A DNA stretch of 64,000 nucleotides from NCBI GenBank assembly GCA_014058405.1, contig CP047423.1:1302001-1366000 (forward strand), read 5' to 3'. Positions 1-8,946 of the stretch are shown in pieces (the stretch's first letter is position 1; each line of letters opens with the position of its first letter). The position numbers were made by a program, and so were the translations under genes. This stretch comes from Candidatus Nitrospira kreftii (GTDB lineage: Bacteria > Nitrospirota > Nitrospiria > Nitrospirales > Nitrospiraceae). The notes below the pieces were generated by a model. That model was not told the DNA's origin. It made no database searches and was given only the letters and a program-made list of their open reading frames with translations.

Positions 1-338
1 AGACGGCCTATTTCGTGGGCTTGAAGTTTATGTTTTGATCGTTGAGGCTATAACAGGTATGTTAGTTCCCAGTTCAGCACTGCCTCATAACGTATCTAGT
101 GATCATCCATCTAGTAGGTTAGTCTATAGGGGTGGGTGAATGAAGTGTGAGAAGAAATTTTGAGAGTTTAGCCTTCGTATCAACAGATGACCAGTTAGAA
201 TCAGTTGTGTAAGATTTCGCTCCACTTATTTTTTGAGTGACGGCCGGGGGAACAAGTTAACTTTTTGGTCGTGTCCTTGTTCCGCTGGTAATCCGACTGT
301 ACCGGAATGGGCGGTAGCTTGCGCGGCGGGGTGTGGAT
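1..338 (+). other. leader region upstream of the antiterminator gene
   Basis: This is the non-coding leader before the first gene. It is moderately AT-rich over the first 230 bases. A 65-codon ORF overlaps the start of the next gene, but I see no support for it. I could not identify a convincing -35/-10 pair. The one recognisable signal is the ops-like motif listed separately at 310-320. Confidence 0.4.
310..320 (+). promoter_or_regulatory. ops-like (operon polarity suppressor) motif
   Basis: The bases read ggcggtagctt, which fits the enterobacterial ops consensus GGCGGTAGNNT. In E. coli, ops in the transcribed leader of polysaccharide operons pauses RNA polymerase and recruits the NusG paralog RfaH. 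Here the motif lies 18 bases before the ATG of an RfaH/NusG-like gene at the head of a polysaccharide cluster. The location makes chance less likely, but the motif is short and function outside enterobacteria is inference. Confidence 0.45.
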
Positions 339-887
339 ATGGATACTCTGAACGATGCTCAATCAACGCAAATTCAAGGGCTGCGCTGGTATGTTGTGAG
401 TACGAAAGTCAACCACGAAAAGCACGTTGAACGGAATATCGCGCATGCAGGAATTGAGTGTTATCTACCACTACTGAAAGAACGTAGGATTGTTCGTAAT
501 GAGATCATCACCACCATCAATCCTCTTTTCCCTGGGTATATGTTTGTTCGAATTGATTTGGCACAACATTATCGGACTGTGAATTACGCCAGAGGTGTTC
601 GGAAGATTGTAGGATTTGGTCCCCGGCCAGTGGAGGTTGACTCCGCGATGATCAACTCCCTGAGATCAAGAGTTTCCAGCTCAGAAACGGATATGCTGCA
701 AAGACCTGAGAAGTTAGGCCATGGCCAACGCGTTCATATACAAGGAGGTCCGTTGAGTGGGCTTGAGGCCGTTTTTGTCGGGGGAATGTCTGGCCGACAG
801 AGGGCTATGGTGCTTCTCCAGGCATTGTCACTTCAGGCTCGAGTGGTGATCGAAGTCGACAGGCTCGTTCCATCTGTAGCGGCGTAG
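339..887 (+). CDS. NusG/RfaH-family transcription antiterminator
   Basis: The product (182 residues from the ATG at 339; an in-frame GTG lies at 333) is a NusG-type factor. The N-terminal NGN domain starts with WYVVSTKVNHE near residue 17 and includes the FPGYMFVR segment. A C-terminal KOW-like segment follows the GHGQRVHIQGGPLSGLEA stretch near residue 128. Specialised NusG paralogs (RfaH, UpxY, LoaP) bind elongating RNA polymerase and suppress termination in long surface-polysaccharide operons, and are often the first gene of the operon they control. That is its position here, with an ops-like motif just upstream. Housekeeping NusG is unlikely given the absence of secE, rplK or rplA nearby. 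Confidence 0.88.
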   Translation: MDTLNDAQSTQIQGLRWYVVSTKVNHEKHVERNIAHAGIECYLPLLKERRIVRNEIITTINPLFPGYMFVRIDLAQHYRTVNYARGVRKIVGFGPRPVEVDSAMINSLRSRVSSSETDMLQRPEKLGHGQRVHIQGGPLSGLEAVFVGGMSGRQRAMVLLQALSLQARVVIEVDRLVPSVAA

Positions 888-985
888 TCGAGTGTACCTT
901 AGAACGGTTAGACAATTACGTTAAGATTTACCTGGGAATACCTGAGGCATCGAGGCTTCTGGTTTAGCAGAGGGAGGAAGGAACC

Positions 986-1771
986 TTGAAGGCGGTAATT
1001 CTTGCAGGAGGAATGGGAACACGGCTTTCCGAAGAGACCACACTACGGCCCAAACCAATGGTCGAAATTGGGGGGAAACCGATTTTGTGGCACATCATGA
1101 AGATTTATGCAGCTCACGGTATAAATGAATTCATCATAGCCCTCGGTTACAAGGGAGAAATGATCAAAGAGTACTTTCTTAACTTCTATTCATTCAACAA
1201 AGACATCTCAGTTGATCTAGAAAGCGGAAAGACGACGATTCATGACGGGAAGCAACATGAGGATTGGAAAGTACACTTAGTGGATACCGGCCTATACACA
1301 CAGACTGGAGGGCGACTTAAACAGCTGAAGAAATGGATCGGCGCGGATGAAACGTTTTTATTTACATATGGAGATGGAGTTGCAGGCGTCGACATTCAAG
1401 CCACTATTAAGTTTCACAAGTCTCACGGAAAATTAGCCACGGTCACATCGGTTTTGCCTCCCGCGAGGTTCGGACGACTGGAGTTCGATCATGATCGCAT
1501 CGTCGCTTTTCAGGAAAAGCCTCATGGTGATGAAGGCTGGATCAATGGCGGGTTCTACGTCCTCGATCGCAAGGTCTTGGACTATATCAAAGGCGATGAG
1601 ACGGTATGGGAGAAAGAGCCACTCGAACGACTCACGAAGGAAAATCAACTGAGGGGGTATCGGCACGAGCGGTTTTGGTCGTGCATGGATACCTTGAAGG
1701 AAAAAGTGTATTTGGAGGATCTGTGGAAGTCTGGACAGGCCCCTTGGAAAATCTGGCAGGATCACCACTAG
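986..1771 (+). CDS. rfbF: glucose-1-phosphate cytidylyltransferase
   Basis: This enzyme makes CDP-glucose from CTP and glucose 1-phosphate, the entry step to CDP-6-deoxysugars. The 261 residues match the usual length. The nucleotidyltransferase signature AGGMGTRLSEET with RPKPM begins at residue 7, and YGDGV (residues 128-132) fits the metal-binding aspartate region. The start is TTG at 986, supported by the ribosome-binding site agggaggaagg at 971. It sits 29 bases upstream of the CDP-glucose 4,6-dehydratase, the next enzyme of the pathway. Confidence 0.93.
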   Translation: MKAVILAGGMGTRLSEETTLRPKPMVEIGGKPILWHIMKIYAAHGINEFIIALGYKGEMIKEYFLNFYSFNKDISVDLESGKTTIHDGKQHEDWKVHLVDTGLYTQTGGRLKQLKKWIGADETFLFTYGDGVAGVDIQATIKFHKSHGKLATVTSVLPPARFGRLEFDHDRIVAFQEKPHGDEGWINGGFYVLDRKVLDYIKGDETVWEKEPLERLTKENQLRGYRHERFWSCMDTLKEKVYLEDLWKSGQAPWKIWQDHH

Positions 1772-1806
1772 TGTCCGTTCTATAAACGGGACGAGAAAGG
1801 TTGGAC

Positions 1807-2775
1807 ATGTTTTGGTCTGAGAAGCGGGTATTAGTTACCGGCGCGACAGGAATGGTTGGAGCCTGTTTGGTAAAAGAGCTGCTCGCACATGGGGCGTACG
1901 TAGTCGCCTTGGTCCGGGATGCAGATCCGAAGTCCGAACTGTTCCGAAGCAAAGCAATTGAAAAGGTGAGCGTCGTCAATGGAATGTTGGAAGACTTCTG
2001 GACTTTGGAGCGTGCAATAAATGAGCATGAAGTGGATACGGTCTTTCACCTCGGGGCGCAAACTATTGTTGGCACTGCACGTCGATTTCCGCTTCCAACC
2101 TTTGAAGCCAACGTCCGAGGAACCTACAATCTGCTGGAAGCCTGCCGGCTTCACCAGCCTTTAATGAAAAGGATTGTAATTGCATCCAGCGACAAAGCTT
2201 ACGGAGATCAGATCCAACTGCCGTATACAGAGGAGACGACACTTCAAGGGCGTTACCCGTACGATGTTTCAAAAAGCTGCAGCGACCTGATTGCGCAGTC
2301 ATACTTTCATACATATGCCCTTCCAATAGGCATTGCCCGGTGTGGCAATATTTATGGTGGTGGTGATCTAAATTGGAGCCGCGTAGTCCCGGGAACAATT
2401 CGCTCCATCCTCAGAGGAGAACGGCCGATTATTCGAAGCGATGGCAAGTTCGTCAGAGACTACATCTATGTGAGGGATGCGGCACTGGCCTATTTGGGAC
2501 TTGCAGAGCACCTTTCAGACGGGGCACTTCACGGTCAGGGTTTTAACTTCAGCGTGGGTACACCAATGACGGTGTTGGAAATCGTTAATGTAATTCGAAG
2601 GCTGATGGACGCAGAGCATTTGCAACCTATCATACAAAATGCGGCCAAGGGGGAGATATTAAGCCAATATCTTTCGTCTGATAAGGCCAGACGTCTGCTG
2701 AACTGGGAGCCATCTTGTGGCCTCGAAAAAGGGCTTGAGGAGACGATCGGTTGGTATCGAGCATTCCTGAGATAA
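1807..2775 (+). CDS. rfbG: CDP-glucose 4,6-dehydratase
   Basis: A short-chain dehydrogenase/reductase of the extended type that converts CDP-glucose to CDP-4-keto-6-deoxyglucose with bound NAD. The Rossmann motif GATGMVG lies at residues 12-18, and the catalytic YxxxK is within YPYDVSKS (about residues 150-157), with ASSDKAYG upstream. I chose ATG 1807 because the purine-rich gagaaagg ends at 1800, which is too close to the alternative TTG at 1801. It follows rfbF directly, so the two steps are certainly paired. Confidence 0.92.
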   Translation: MFWSEKRVLVTGATGMVGACLVKELLAHGAYVVALVRDADPKSELFRSKAIEKVSVVNGMLEDFWTLERAINEHEVDTVFHLGAQTIVGTARRFPLPTFEANVRGTYNLLEACRLHQPLMKRIVIASSDKAYGDQIQLPYTEETTLQGRYPYDVSKSCSDLIAQSYFHTYALPIGIARCGNIYGGGDLNWSRVVPGTIRSILRGERPIIRSDGKFVRDYIYVRDAALAYLGLAEHLSDGALHGQGFNFSVGTPMTVLEIVNVIRRLMDAEHLQPIIQNAAKGEILSQYLSSDKARRLLNWEPSCGLEKGLEETIGWYRAFLR

Positions 2776-2845
2776 CCAGGGAAGGGACCTTGAGATAGTT
2801 GCCTACGACCAAGCGAAGGACACGGATAGTGCCAAGGAGATCTTC

Positions 2846-4081
2846 ATGACTGTGATGAGATGTCGTTTTTGCGACGAAAAACTTGAATATACATTTGCGA
2901 ACTTGGGTCTCTCTCCATTGGCCAATTCATATGTCAAGGAAGATCGTTTGGATTATATGGAGCCGTTTTATCCGCTCCACGTGAGAGTGTGTGAAAAGTG
3001 TTTCCTGGTGCAGCTTCCTCAGTTGGCGACGAGAGAAGAGATATTTGAGGAGTACGCATATTTTTCTTCCTATTCTGATTCATGGCTGGAACACTGTCGT
3101 GTGTATGCCGATACGATGATCGACCGATTCAGTCTCTGCAAGGATAACCGAGTCGTCGAATTAGCGAGTAACGACGGATATCTCCTGAAGTATTTCGTAC
3201 AACACCACATACCGGTTCTGGGCGTGGAGCCTGCAGCCAATGTTGCGGAAGTGGCCCAGAAGCAGGGAGTAAATACCGTGGTGGCATTTTTTGGAGAAAA
3301 AACGGCTCAACAATTGGTTCACGACGGATGGTCGGCCGATCTAATCATAGGAAACAATGTGCTGGCCCATGTGCCTGATATTAACGATTTTGTGAGAGGC
3401 ATCCGCGTTCTTCTGAAACCTGATGGGGTTGTGACCATCGAGTTTCCTCACCTTATGAAACTTATGTCGCAGAATCAATTCGATACCATCTACCATGAGC
3501 ATTTCTCTTACTTGTCCTTCACAACAGTTGAGCGGGTCTTTGCTAGTCACGGACTGAGATTATTTGACGTTCAGGAGTTGCCGACTCACGGGGGATCACT
3601 ACGGATCTTTGCCTGTCAAGAAGGGAATGCGTCAAAGGTCGAGAATGAAGCAGTTCGAGAGATGCGTCAACGCGAAGAGAAGGCAGGTATTTCCACCCTG
3701 ACACCTTACCTGGATTTCAGCGATAGGGTGGCCCAAACGAAGCGAAGGATATTGCAGTTCTTGATCGAAGCCAAGGAGCATGGCAAGCGCATAGTAGGCT
3801 ATGGTGCCCCGGCTAAGGGGAACACTCTGCTAAACTATTGCGGAATAGGAACTGATTTTCTGGACTACACGGTGGATCGAAATCCTGTCAAGCAGGGGAG
3901 ATTTTTGCCCGGTGTCCACATTCCCATTCTGGCACCAGAAGTAATCCAAAAGACGAAGCCAGATTTTGTGTTGATCCTGCCCTGGAATATCAAGGACGAG
4001 ATCATGCATCAGATGGCTCATATCCGGGAATGGGGTGGGCAATTTGTCGTTCCAATACCGGAAGTGAAAGTGTATCCATGA
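2846..4081 (+). CDS. SAM-dependent sugar C-methyltransferase
   Basis: The 411-residue product has the three-part architecture of NDP-hexose C-methyltransferases (TylC3/NovU type). There is an N-terminal zinc-binding segment with cysteines at 6, 9, 49 and 52. The SAM-binding fold has ELASNDG at 105-111. A C-terminal domain carries GYGAPAKGN. The YHEHFSY motif in the middle is typical of the family, which adds a methyl group to C-3 of a 4-keto-6-deoxy sugar. The gene has a good ribosome-binding site (aaggag). Its stop overlaps the next start as ATGA, which indicates translational coupling. The substrate is inferred to be the CDP-4-keto sugar made by the two genes upstream. Confidence 0.87.
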   Translation: MTVMRCRFCDEKLEYTFANLGLSPLANSYVKEDRLDYMEPFYPLHVRVCEKCFLVQLPQLATREEIFEEYAYFSSYSDSWLEHCRVYADTMIDRFSLCKDNRVVELASNDGYLLKYFVQHHIPVLGVEPAANVAEVAQKQGVNTVVAFFGEKTAQQLVHDGWSADLIIGNNVLAHVPDINDFVRGIRVLLKPDGVVTIEFPHLMKLMSQNQFDTIYHEHFSYLSFTTVERVFASHGLRLFDVQELPTHGGSLRIFACQEGNASKVENEAVREMRQREEKAGISTLTPYLDFSDRVAQTKRRILQFLIEAKEHGKRIVGYGAPAKGNTLLNYCGIGTDFLDYTVDRNPVKQGRFLPGVHIPILAPEVIQKTKPDFVLILPWNIKDEIMHQMAHIREWGGQFVVPIPEVKVYP

Positions 4082-4614
4082 TATTTAGGGAGACGGCCTT
4101 AAGGGGGGCGTTCGTGATTGATCCGAAACCTGTACGAGATGAGCGTGGCCTCTTCGCGAGAACCTGGTGTCAAAAGGAGTTCGAGGCGCAAGGACTTTCA
4201 GCCAGATGGGTTCAATCTAGTATTTCGTTGAACTCCCGCAGAGGCACCATGCGGGGAATGCACTATCAAGCCGCTCCTAACGAAGAAGTGAAGTTGGTCC
4301 GCTGTACGGCGGGGGCAATCTATGATGTCATTGTCGACCTACGACCGACAGCGCCGACGTACGGTCAGCATGTCGGTATAACACTGACAGCGGGCAATCA
4401 CTGTGCTGTGTATATTCCAGAGCAATTTGCGCATGGCTTTCTCACGCTTGAAGATGAGAGCGAGGTGTCCTACCACATGTCCGAGTTCTATGCGCCCTCC
4501 AGTGCTCGGGGGATTCGATGGGATGACCCGGCGTTGAACATCCAATGGCCGGAGCCCATCCTGATCGTATCCAAGAAAGATCAAATGTGGCCTCCGTTCA
4601 TCTTAAACGCGTAA
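4078..4614 (+). CDS. dTDP-4-dehydrorhamnose 3,5-epimerase family protein
   Basis: A cupin-fold epimerase of the RmlC family, 178 residues from the ATG that overlaps the upstream stop (ATGA). The family pattern is clear: DERGLFARTWC, then RGTMRGMHYQ, which carries the catalytic histidine, and YIPEQFAHGFLTLEDESEV. Given its context with CDP-sugar genes and a C-methyltransferase, it most likely acts on the CDP-4-keto-6-deoxy, C-methylated intermediate rather than on dTDP-rhamnose precursors. That substrate assignment is inference. No 4-ketoreductase gene follows in this module. Confidence 0.88.
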   Translation: MIFRETALRGAFVIDPKPVRDERGLFARTWCQKEFEAQGLSARWVQSSISLNSRRGTMRGMHYQAAPNEEVKLVRCTAGAIYDVIVDLRPTAPTYGQHVGITLTAGNHCAVYIPEQFAHGFLTLEDESEVSYHMSEFYAPSSARGIRWDDPALNIQWPEPILIVSKKDQMWPPFILNA

Positions 4615-4626
4615 TCTGACTCTTTT

Positions 4627-5937
4627 ATGGGCACGCCGAAGGATGACAGCTTGGGGAATTCGATGTTTGAGTTGATGGAGGAGCTCTATCCCCTATGCCG
4701 GAGTATTACCGGTGAAGGGGTGAGAGAAACTCTTCGAGTGATTCAAGAACGTATTTCACTTGAAATGCATGAAGTTCCTAGCGGAACCAAGGTGTTTGAT
4801 TGGACCGTTCCGTTGGAGTGGAACGTAGCTGATGCCTATGTCATGAACCACGAAGGAAAGCGAGTCATCGATTTCAGAGAGAACAATTTACATCTGATGA
4901 GTTACAGTTCGCCTGTCAGAAAAACAATGTCACTGGAGGAGCTCAAGCCTCATTTATTTACGCTGCCGGACCATCCCACATGGATCCCTTATCGAACCTC
5001 CTATTACAAGGAGAATTGGGGGTTTTGTCTTCGACAGGCTGATCTCGAACGACTGCCCGATGTCGTATACGATGTCGTCATCGATTCGAGTCTTCAATCG
5101 GGATCACTCACGTATGGCGAATCCTACTTCCCGGGTGAAAGTTCTGATGAAATTCTCATCTCATGCCATGTGTGTCATCCCTCTCTATGCAACGATAATT
5201 TGTCGGGTATTTCCGTGGCGGTGAAGCTCGCAGAAACCATCGCTGCCCGACCAAGACGATATTCCTACCGCTTTCTTTTTATTCCAGGAACGATTGGGTC
5301 GATTACCTGGTTGGCTCAGAACGAACAGCTGGTGACGTGTATTAAGCATGGACTTGTCTTGACCGGGGTAGGTGATGCGGGGAACATTACCTACAAAAAG
5401 AGCCGTCAGGGCAATGCGGAAATCGACCGGGCGATGGCGCATGTGCTGAGGCATTCAGGCGAACTCTCTACCATCATTGACTTTTTTCCTTATGGGTATG
5501 ATGAACGGCAATATTGTTCCCCAGGATTTGATCTGCCCGTCGGATGTTTCATGCGGACGCCGCATGGCCAGTATCCGGAGTATCACTCCTCTGCGGACAA
5601 TTTGGACTTTGTCAAAGATGAGTCACTGGTTCGGTCATATAACCGATGTCTAGAAGTGTTTGAGCTACTAGAAGCGAACCGAGCCTACATGAATCAAAAC
5701 CCCAAATGCGAGCCACAATTGGGGAGGCGAGGGCTCTATCGTGCTGTTGCGGGGCAACAGGAAAAACAATGGACGGAATTAGCTCTCTTTTGGGTCTTGA
5801 ACGCATCTGATGGACACCATACACTGCTTGATATTGCGGAACGCGCCGATCTTCCATTTGGAAAGATTCAGTCGGCAGCCGAAGCGCTCTTAGAGGTCGG
5901 ATTATTGAAGGAATGCCAAAGGCCGGGAATTACTTAA
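4627..5937 (+). CDS. DUF4910 aminopeptidase-like protein
   Basis: This 436-residue protein matches the DUF4910 family, which has a zinc-peptidase (M28-like) fold plus a C-terminal winged-helix segment. The putative metal-site motif SCHVCHPSLCNDNLSG lies at residues 179-194 (H181, H184, D190), with a later HSSADN. The tail from about residue 375 (LALFWVLNASDGHHTLLDIAERADL) looks like the winged helix. Members are common in polysaccharide clusters next to C-methyl sugar genes, but I know of no proven reaction. It is 12 bases after the epimerase and 13 before the next gene, so probably in the same operon. Confidence 0.8.
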   Translation: MGTPKDDSLGNSMFELMEELYPLCRSITGEGVRETLRVIQERISLEMHEVPSGTKVFDWTVPLEWNVADAYVMNHEGKRVIDFRENNLHLMSYSSPVRKTMSLEELKPHLFTLPDHPTWIPYRTSYYKENWGFCLRQADLERLPDVVYDVVIDSSLQSGSLTYGESYFPGESSDEILISCHVCHPSLCNDNLSGISVAVKLAETIAARPRRYSYRFLFIPGTIGSITWLAQNEQLVTCIKHGLVLTGVGDAGNITYKKSRQGNAEIDRAMAHVLRHSGELSTIIDFFPYGYDERQYCSPGFDLPVGCFMRTPHGQYPEYHSSADNLDFVKDESLVRSYNRCLEVFELLEANRAYMNQNPKCEPQLGRRGLYRAVAGQQEKQWTELALFWVLNASDGHHTLLDIAERADLPFGKIQSAAEALLEVGLLKECQRPGIT

Positions 5938-5950
5938 TGGAGAAGCGATC

Positions 5951-6898
5951 ATGAACACTATTTATTATGACCCTCCATTCTCGGATGAACGACGACGAGA
6001 AGAGCTCTATCGTGGTCAGCTCCTTGTGTATTCTCCGAGGAGGAGCACCTTAGCGTTTATCCAGTTTGCCAAACAGTTGATCACGGAAGCATTCGAGCCT
6101 TATGACCCAGAGACGGCTCAACACCATCTTTCCGTGGAGCAGTATGCGGATATCCTTGTAAAGCTAAAGCCGAACTTCATTCATCATCCTGAATCTAAAA
6201 CACTCATGCGCGATATCTTTAATGAGATGGGCTGTGATCTGGGGAAAACATATTATGATGTTCCAAAGATGCGAAGCTCCACCAGTGACAATTATTTAAC
6301 GACCGGCATAGCCTATGCCTGGCATCCGCATAGAGATACCTGGTATTCCGCCCCTCCTTGTCAGATCAATTGGTGGATCCCGATCTTTGACATCGAGTCA
6401 AACAATGCGATGGCTTTCCACCCGCAGTATTGGAATCATCCAGTGAAAAATAGTTCTGAGGGGTACAATTACTATCGGTGGAATCAGGAGAGCCGAGGAG
6501 CGCATGTCGCGAAATTTCTGAAGGAAGATCCCCGACCGCTGCCGAAGCCGTTGGAACCGCTGGTGCTCGACCCCCAGATTCGTCTGATCGTTCCAGCTGG
6601 AGGCATCATTCTGTTCTCTGCGGCTCAGATGCATTCAAGTGTGCCCAATACGTCTGGTAAGACTCGCTTCAGCATCGATTTTCGTGTGGTGAACCTTGAT
6701 GATGTGGGAAAGAAGATAGGCGCCCCTCGGACTGATGAAGCCTGTACGGGAACGACAATGAGAGATTACCTTCGAGCAACTGACCTGACACACATTCCGG
6801 ATGAGCTGATTGCGCTCTACGATGACGAAACAGCCGGTGAGGGAAAGCTTGTTTATTCAATGGAGGAGAGAGGCGATCGCGGAGCTGGTGTGCTGTGA
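5951..6898 (+). CDS. putative 2-oxoglutarate/Fe(II) oxygenase-like protein
   Basis: I do not recognise a named family, but the 315-residue sequence has the pattern of a cupin-type non-heme iron oxygenase (phytanoyl-CoA dioxygenase-like). HRD at 127-129 would supply the HxD iron ligands, H228 (AAQMHSSVPN) the distal ligand, and R239 (KTRFSIDFR) a 2-oxoglutarate-binding arginine. The spacing is right for this fold. The start ATG follows a ggaga ribosome-binding site. Its place in the sugar module suggests hydroxylation or oxidation of the sugar or an attached group. The oxygenase call rests on these residues only. Confidence 0.62.
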   Translation: MNTIYYDPPFSDERRREELYRGQLLVYSPRRSTLAFIQFAKQLITEAFEPYDPETAQHHLSVEQYADILVKLKPNFIHHPESKTLMRDIFNEMGCDLGKTYYDVPKMRSSTSDNYLTTGIAYAWHPHRDTWYSAPPCQINWWIPIFDIESNNAMAFHPQYWNHPVKNSSEGYNYYRWNQESRGAHVAKFLKEDPRPLPKPLEPLVLDPQIRLIVPAGGIILFSAAQMHSSVPNTSGKTRFSIDFRVVNLDDVGKKIGAPRTDEACTGTTMRDYLRATDLTHIPDELIALYDDETAGEGKLVYSMEERGDRGAGVL

Positions 6899-7078
6899 GC
6901 TGTCATGCTGACTAGATAAAGCCGGAAGATATGGTGTGACGGAACCAGAGTCGGAGAGCGCAATGTTCACATCGGAGAATGTTGATGGTAGATGTACCTC
7001 TCAAGCACTTTCCGTAGTGCATCGATTGGTTTCCTGTCCTCGGACGTTGTTCTCGGAGTCACTCTAGAGGAGGAGCAC

Positions 7079-8014
7079 GTGGCACAACTGCAAAGGCCCG
7101 CATTTGCCTTCATGAAAGGAAAGCTTGTTCCCTGGGATCAAGCCACGCTTCACATCGGATGCGAAGCGGTCACCCGTGGGCGAAATGTATTCGAAGGGCT
7201 TAAGGGGTATTGGCAGCCAGATGGGCAATTCAAAATTATCATGATGCGGCAGCATTATGAACGACTCAAGCGATCTGCCCGTCTGCTTCATATTCCCTGT
7301 GAGTACAGTTTTGAGGAATATCGTGAGGCTATTAATCAACTGATCGGAGCGTTGGCGACTCCTGATCGGGACATGTGGGTGAGGACCACTCTATTTGTCA
7401 CGGAGGGGCATTGGGGCGAGAACACAGTGGCCGATCTGGTCCTCACGGCCTACCATCAGGAGAAGGCCACTCCGCGGTCGATTCGACTGGGAGTGAGCAC
7501 GTGGCGACGAAGCAGTGACGTTGCCTTGCCGGCTCGAATAAAGACCGGGAGCAACTATCAAGTGTCGCTCTTGGCGCGGCTTGAAGGAAAGTCAAGAGAG
7601 TATGAGGATATGGTGTTACTGAATCAGTCGGGGCGTGTCGCTGAGGCGACGGCATCATGCATTCTCATGGTCAGAGGCGATACCATCGTTACGCCACCTG
7701 CAACCGAAGGTGCTCTGGAAAGCATCACACTCGATATCGTGGAATCGTTGGCGCAATCGCTGGGGATAAAATTTATTCGCCGCCCCATAGACCGAACCGA
7801 GTTGTTGATTGCTGATGAGCTTGCTGTGTGTGGCACACTGCATGAGGTAACATTAGTCACCTCGATCGATGAGTACACGCTACCTGAAAAATCGCCGATC
7901 TTGAGTGTGATACAGAAACGCTACATGGAGGCTATTCGCGGCATCACTCCACATTCTGTGGTAGAGTTTACCGTGCTCAATTTGGCAAAGACGGAAAGGC
8001 AGCACCAGGTCTAA
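7079..8014 (+). CDS. branched-chain-amino-acid aminotransferase-like (PLP fold type IV)
   Basis: A class IV aminotransferase related to IlvE. The conserved RIKTGSNYQ carries the PLP lysine (K155 from the chosen start), followed by LLNQSGRVAEATASC and the late substrate-site GTLHEV. I chose GTG 7079 because agaggaggagcac immediately precedes it and the protein then begins where the family does. The upstream in-frame ATG at 6992 would add 29 unconserved residues. In a polysaccharide cluster it may make an amino or keto acid used to decorate the glycan, or be an unrelated IlvE paralog. The substrate cannot be told from sequence. Confidence 0.82.
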   Translation: MAQLQRPAFAFMKGKLVPWDQATLHIGCEAVTRGRNVFEGLKGYWQPDGQFKIIMMRQHYERLKRSARLLHIPCEYSFEEYREAINQLIGALATPDRDMWVRTTLFVTEGHWGENTVADLVLTAYHQEKATPRSIRLGVSTWRRSSDVALPARIKTGSNYQVSLLARLEGKSREYEDMVLLNQSGRVAEATASCILMVRGDTIVTPPATEGALESITLDIVESLAQSLGIKFIRRPIDRTELLIADELAVCGTLHEVTLVTSIDEYTLPEKSPILSVIQKRYMEAIRGITPHSVVEFTVLNLAKTERQHQV

Positions 8015-8154
8015 CGGAATGCACGTGTCCTCCGAATCTTGCATGCCCGTGAAGGAGATGTGATATTGATTCAACTCGGAGAGTTACGTACTGTCGTAGA
8101 TTATGGGTAATGGCGACCAAGTGGGTGCCGGACTATGAGAAGGAGACAAGGAGC

Positions 8155-8931
8155 ATGAATCGCACCCCGAGCATCATGATCATCATCATCACCATGTTCT
8201 GGCTTGGGCTCAGCACCGAGTCAGGATTGTGTGAAACTGGGATCGCGACGCCGGTCGTCGCGCAAGCAACGTCTTCGACCGACACGACGGTATCCCCAGT
8301 GCGTACTTCGTCAAGTCAGGGCGAAAAGTTGGCAGCACAGATGAGCAAGGAGTCGAGCAAGGAACCGACCGGGGCAGTGCCGCTCATCGAGAAGCTTTCC
8401 AATGCGGTCAGCAACGAATACATCATTGGGGCCGAGGATGTATTGGACATTACGGTGTGGAGGAACCCGGATCTGTCGAGGCAAGTGCAAGTTCGCCCTG
8501 ACGGGAGAATCTCTATGCCGATCATTCGTGACATTGTGGCGGTGGGAAAAACGCCCACGCAATTGGCCGATGAGATGACGGTTAAATTCAAAGAGTACGT
8601 GCAAAACCCCGTCGTGGCCATCAGTCTGAATCAGGTCAACAGCTCCAATATCTTTCTGCTCGGGGAGGTCGCGAATCCTGGGAAATATCCGCTGAAAAGC
8701 AAAACGACCCTCTTGCAGGGGATTACGATCGCAGGGGGATTCAAGGAGACGGCGGCAAGAAATCAGATTGTCATTTTTCGATTTACCGAAACAGCCCCCG
8801 GCATGAAGCGATTTACAGCGAGCTATGACGATATCGTGCTCCGAAGCGGAATCACGGATAATTTTGAACTGAAGCCGGGTGATACGCTTGTCGTTCCGAG
8901 TGAGTCGATGGTGGTCTTCCCGGGTCGATAG
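8155..8931 (+). CDS. polysaccharide export protein (OPX/Wza-like), first copy
   Basis: A secreted outer-membrane polysaccharide export protein. From ATG 8155 (ribosome-binding site gagaaggagacaagg) the first 27 residues form a signal peptide without a proper lipobox. The polysaccharide export domain starts at the YIIGAEDVLDITVWRNPDLS region and runs through PDGRISMPIIRDIVAVG. One SLBB domain follows (NIFLLGEVANPGKYPL). At about 258 residues it is shorter than E. coli Wza and lacks the C-terminal membrane helix. It is followed 15 bases later by a clear paralog, and the two probably form one export complex with the ABC transporter downstream. Confidence 0.88.
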   Translation: MNRTPSIMIIIITMFWLGLSTESGLCETGIATPVVAQATSSTDTTVSPVRTSSSQGEKLAAQMSKESSKEPTGAVPLIEKLSNAVSNEYIIGAEDVLDITVWRNPDLSRQVQVRPDGRISMPIIRDIVAVGKTPTQLADEMTVKFKEYVQNPVVAISLNQVNSSNIFLLGEVANPGKYPLKSKTTLLQGITIAGGFKETAARNQIVIFRFTETAPGMKRFTASYDDIVLRSGITDNFELKPGDTLVVPSESMVVFPGR

Positions 8932-8946
8932 AGGATCACAGAAAGG

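Noticed and set aside
1433..1768. Long minus-strand ORF opposite rfbF
   Set aside because: It lies wholly inside a well-identified gene, has no ribosome-binding site and no family resemblance.
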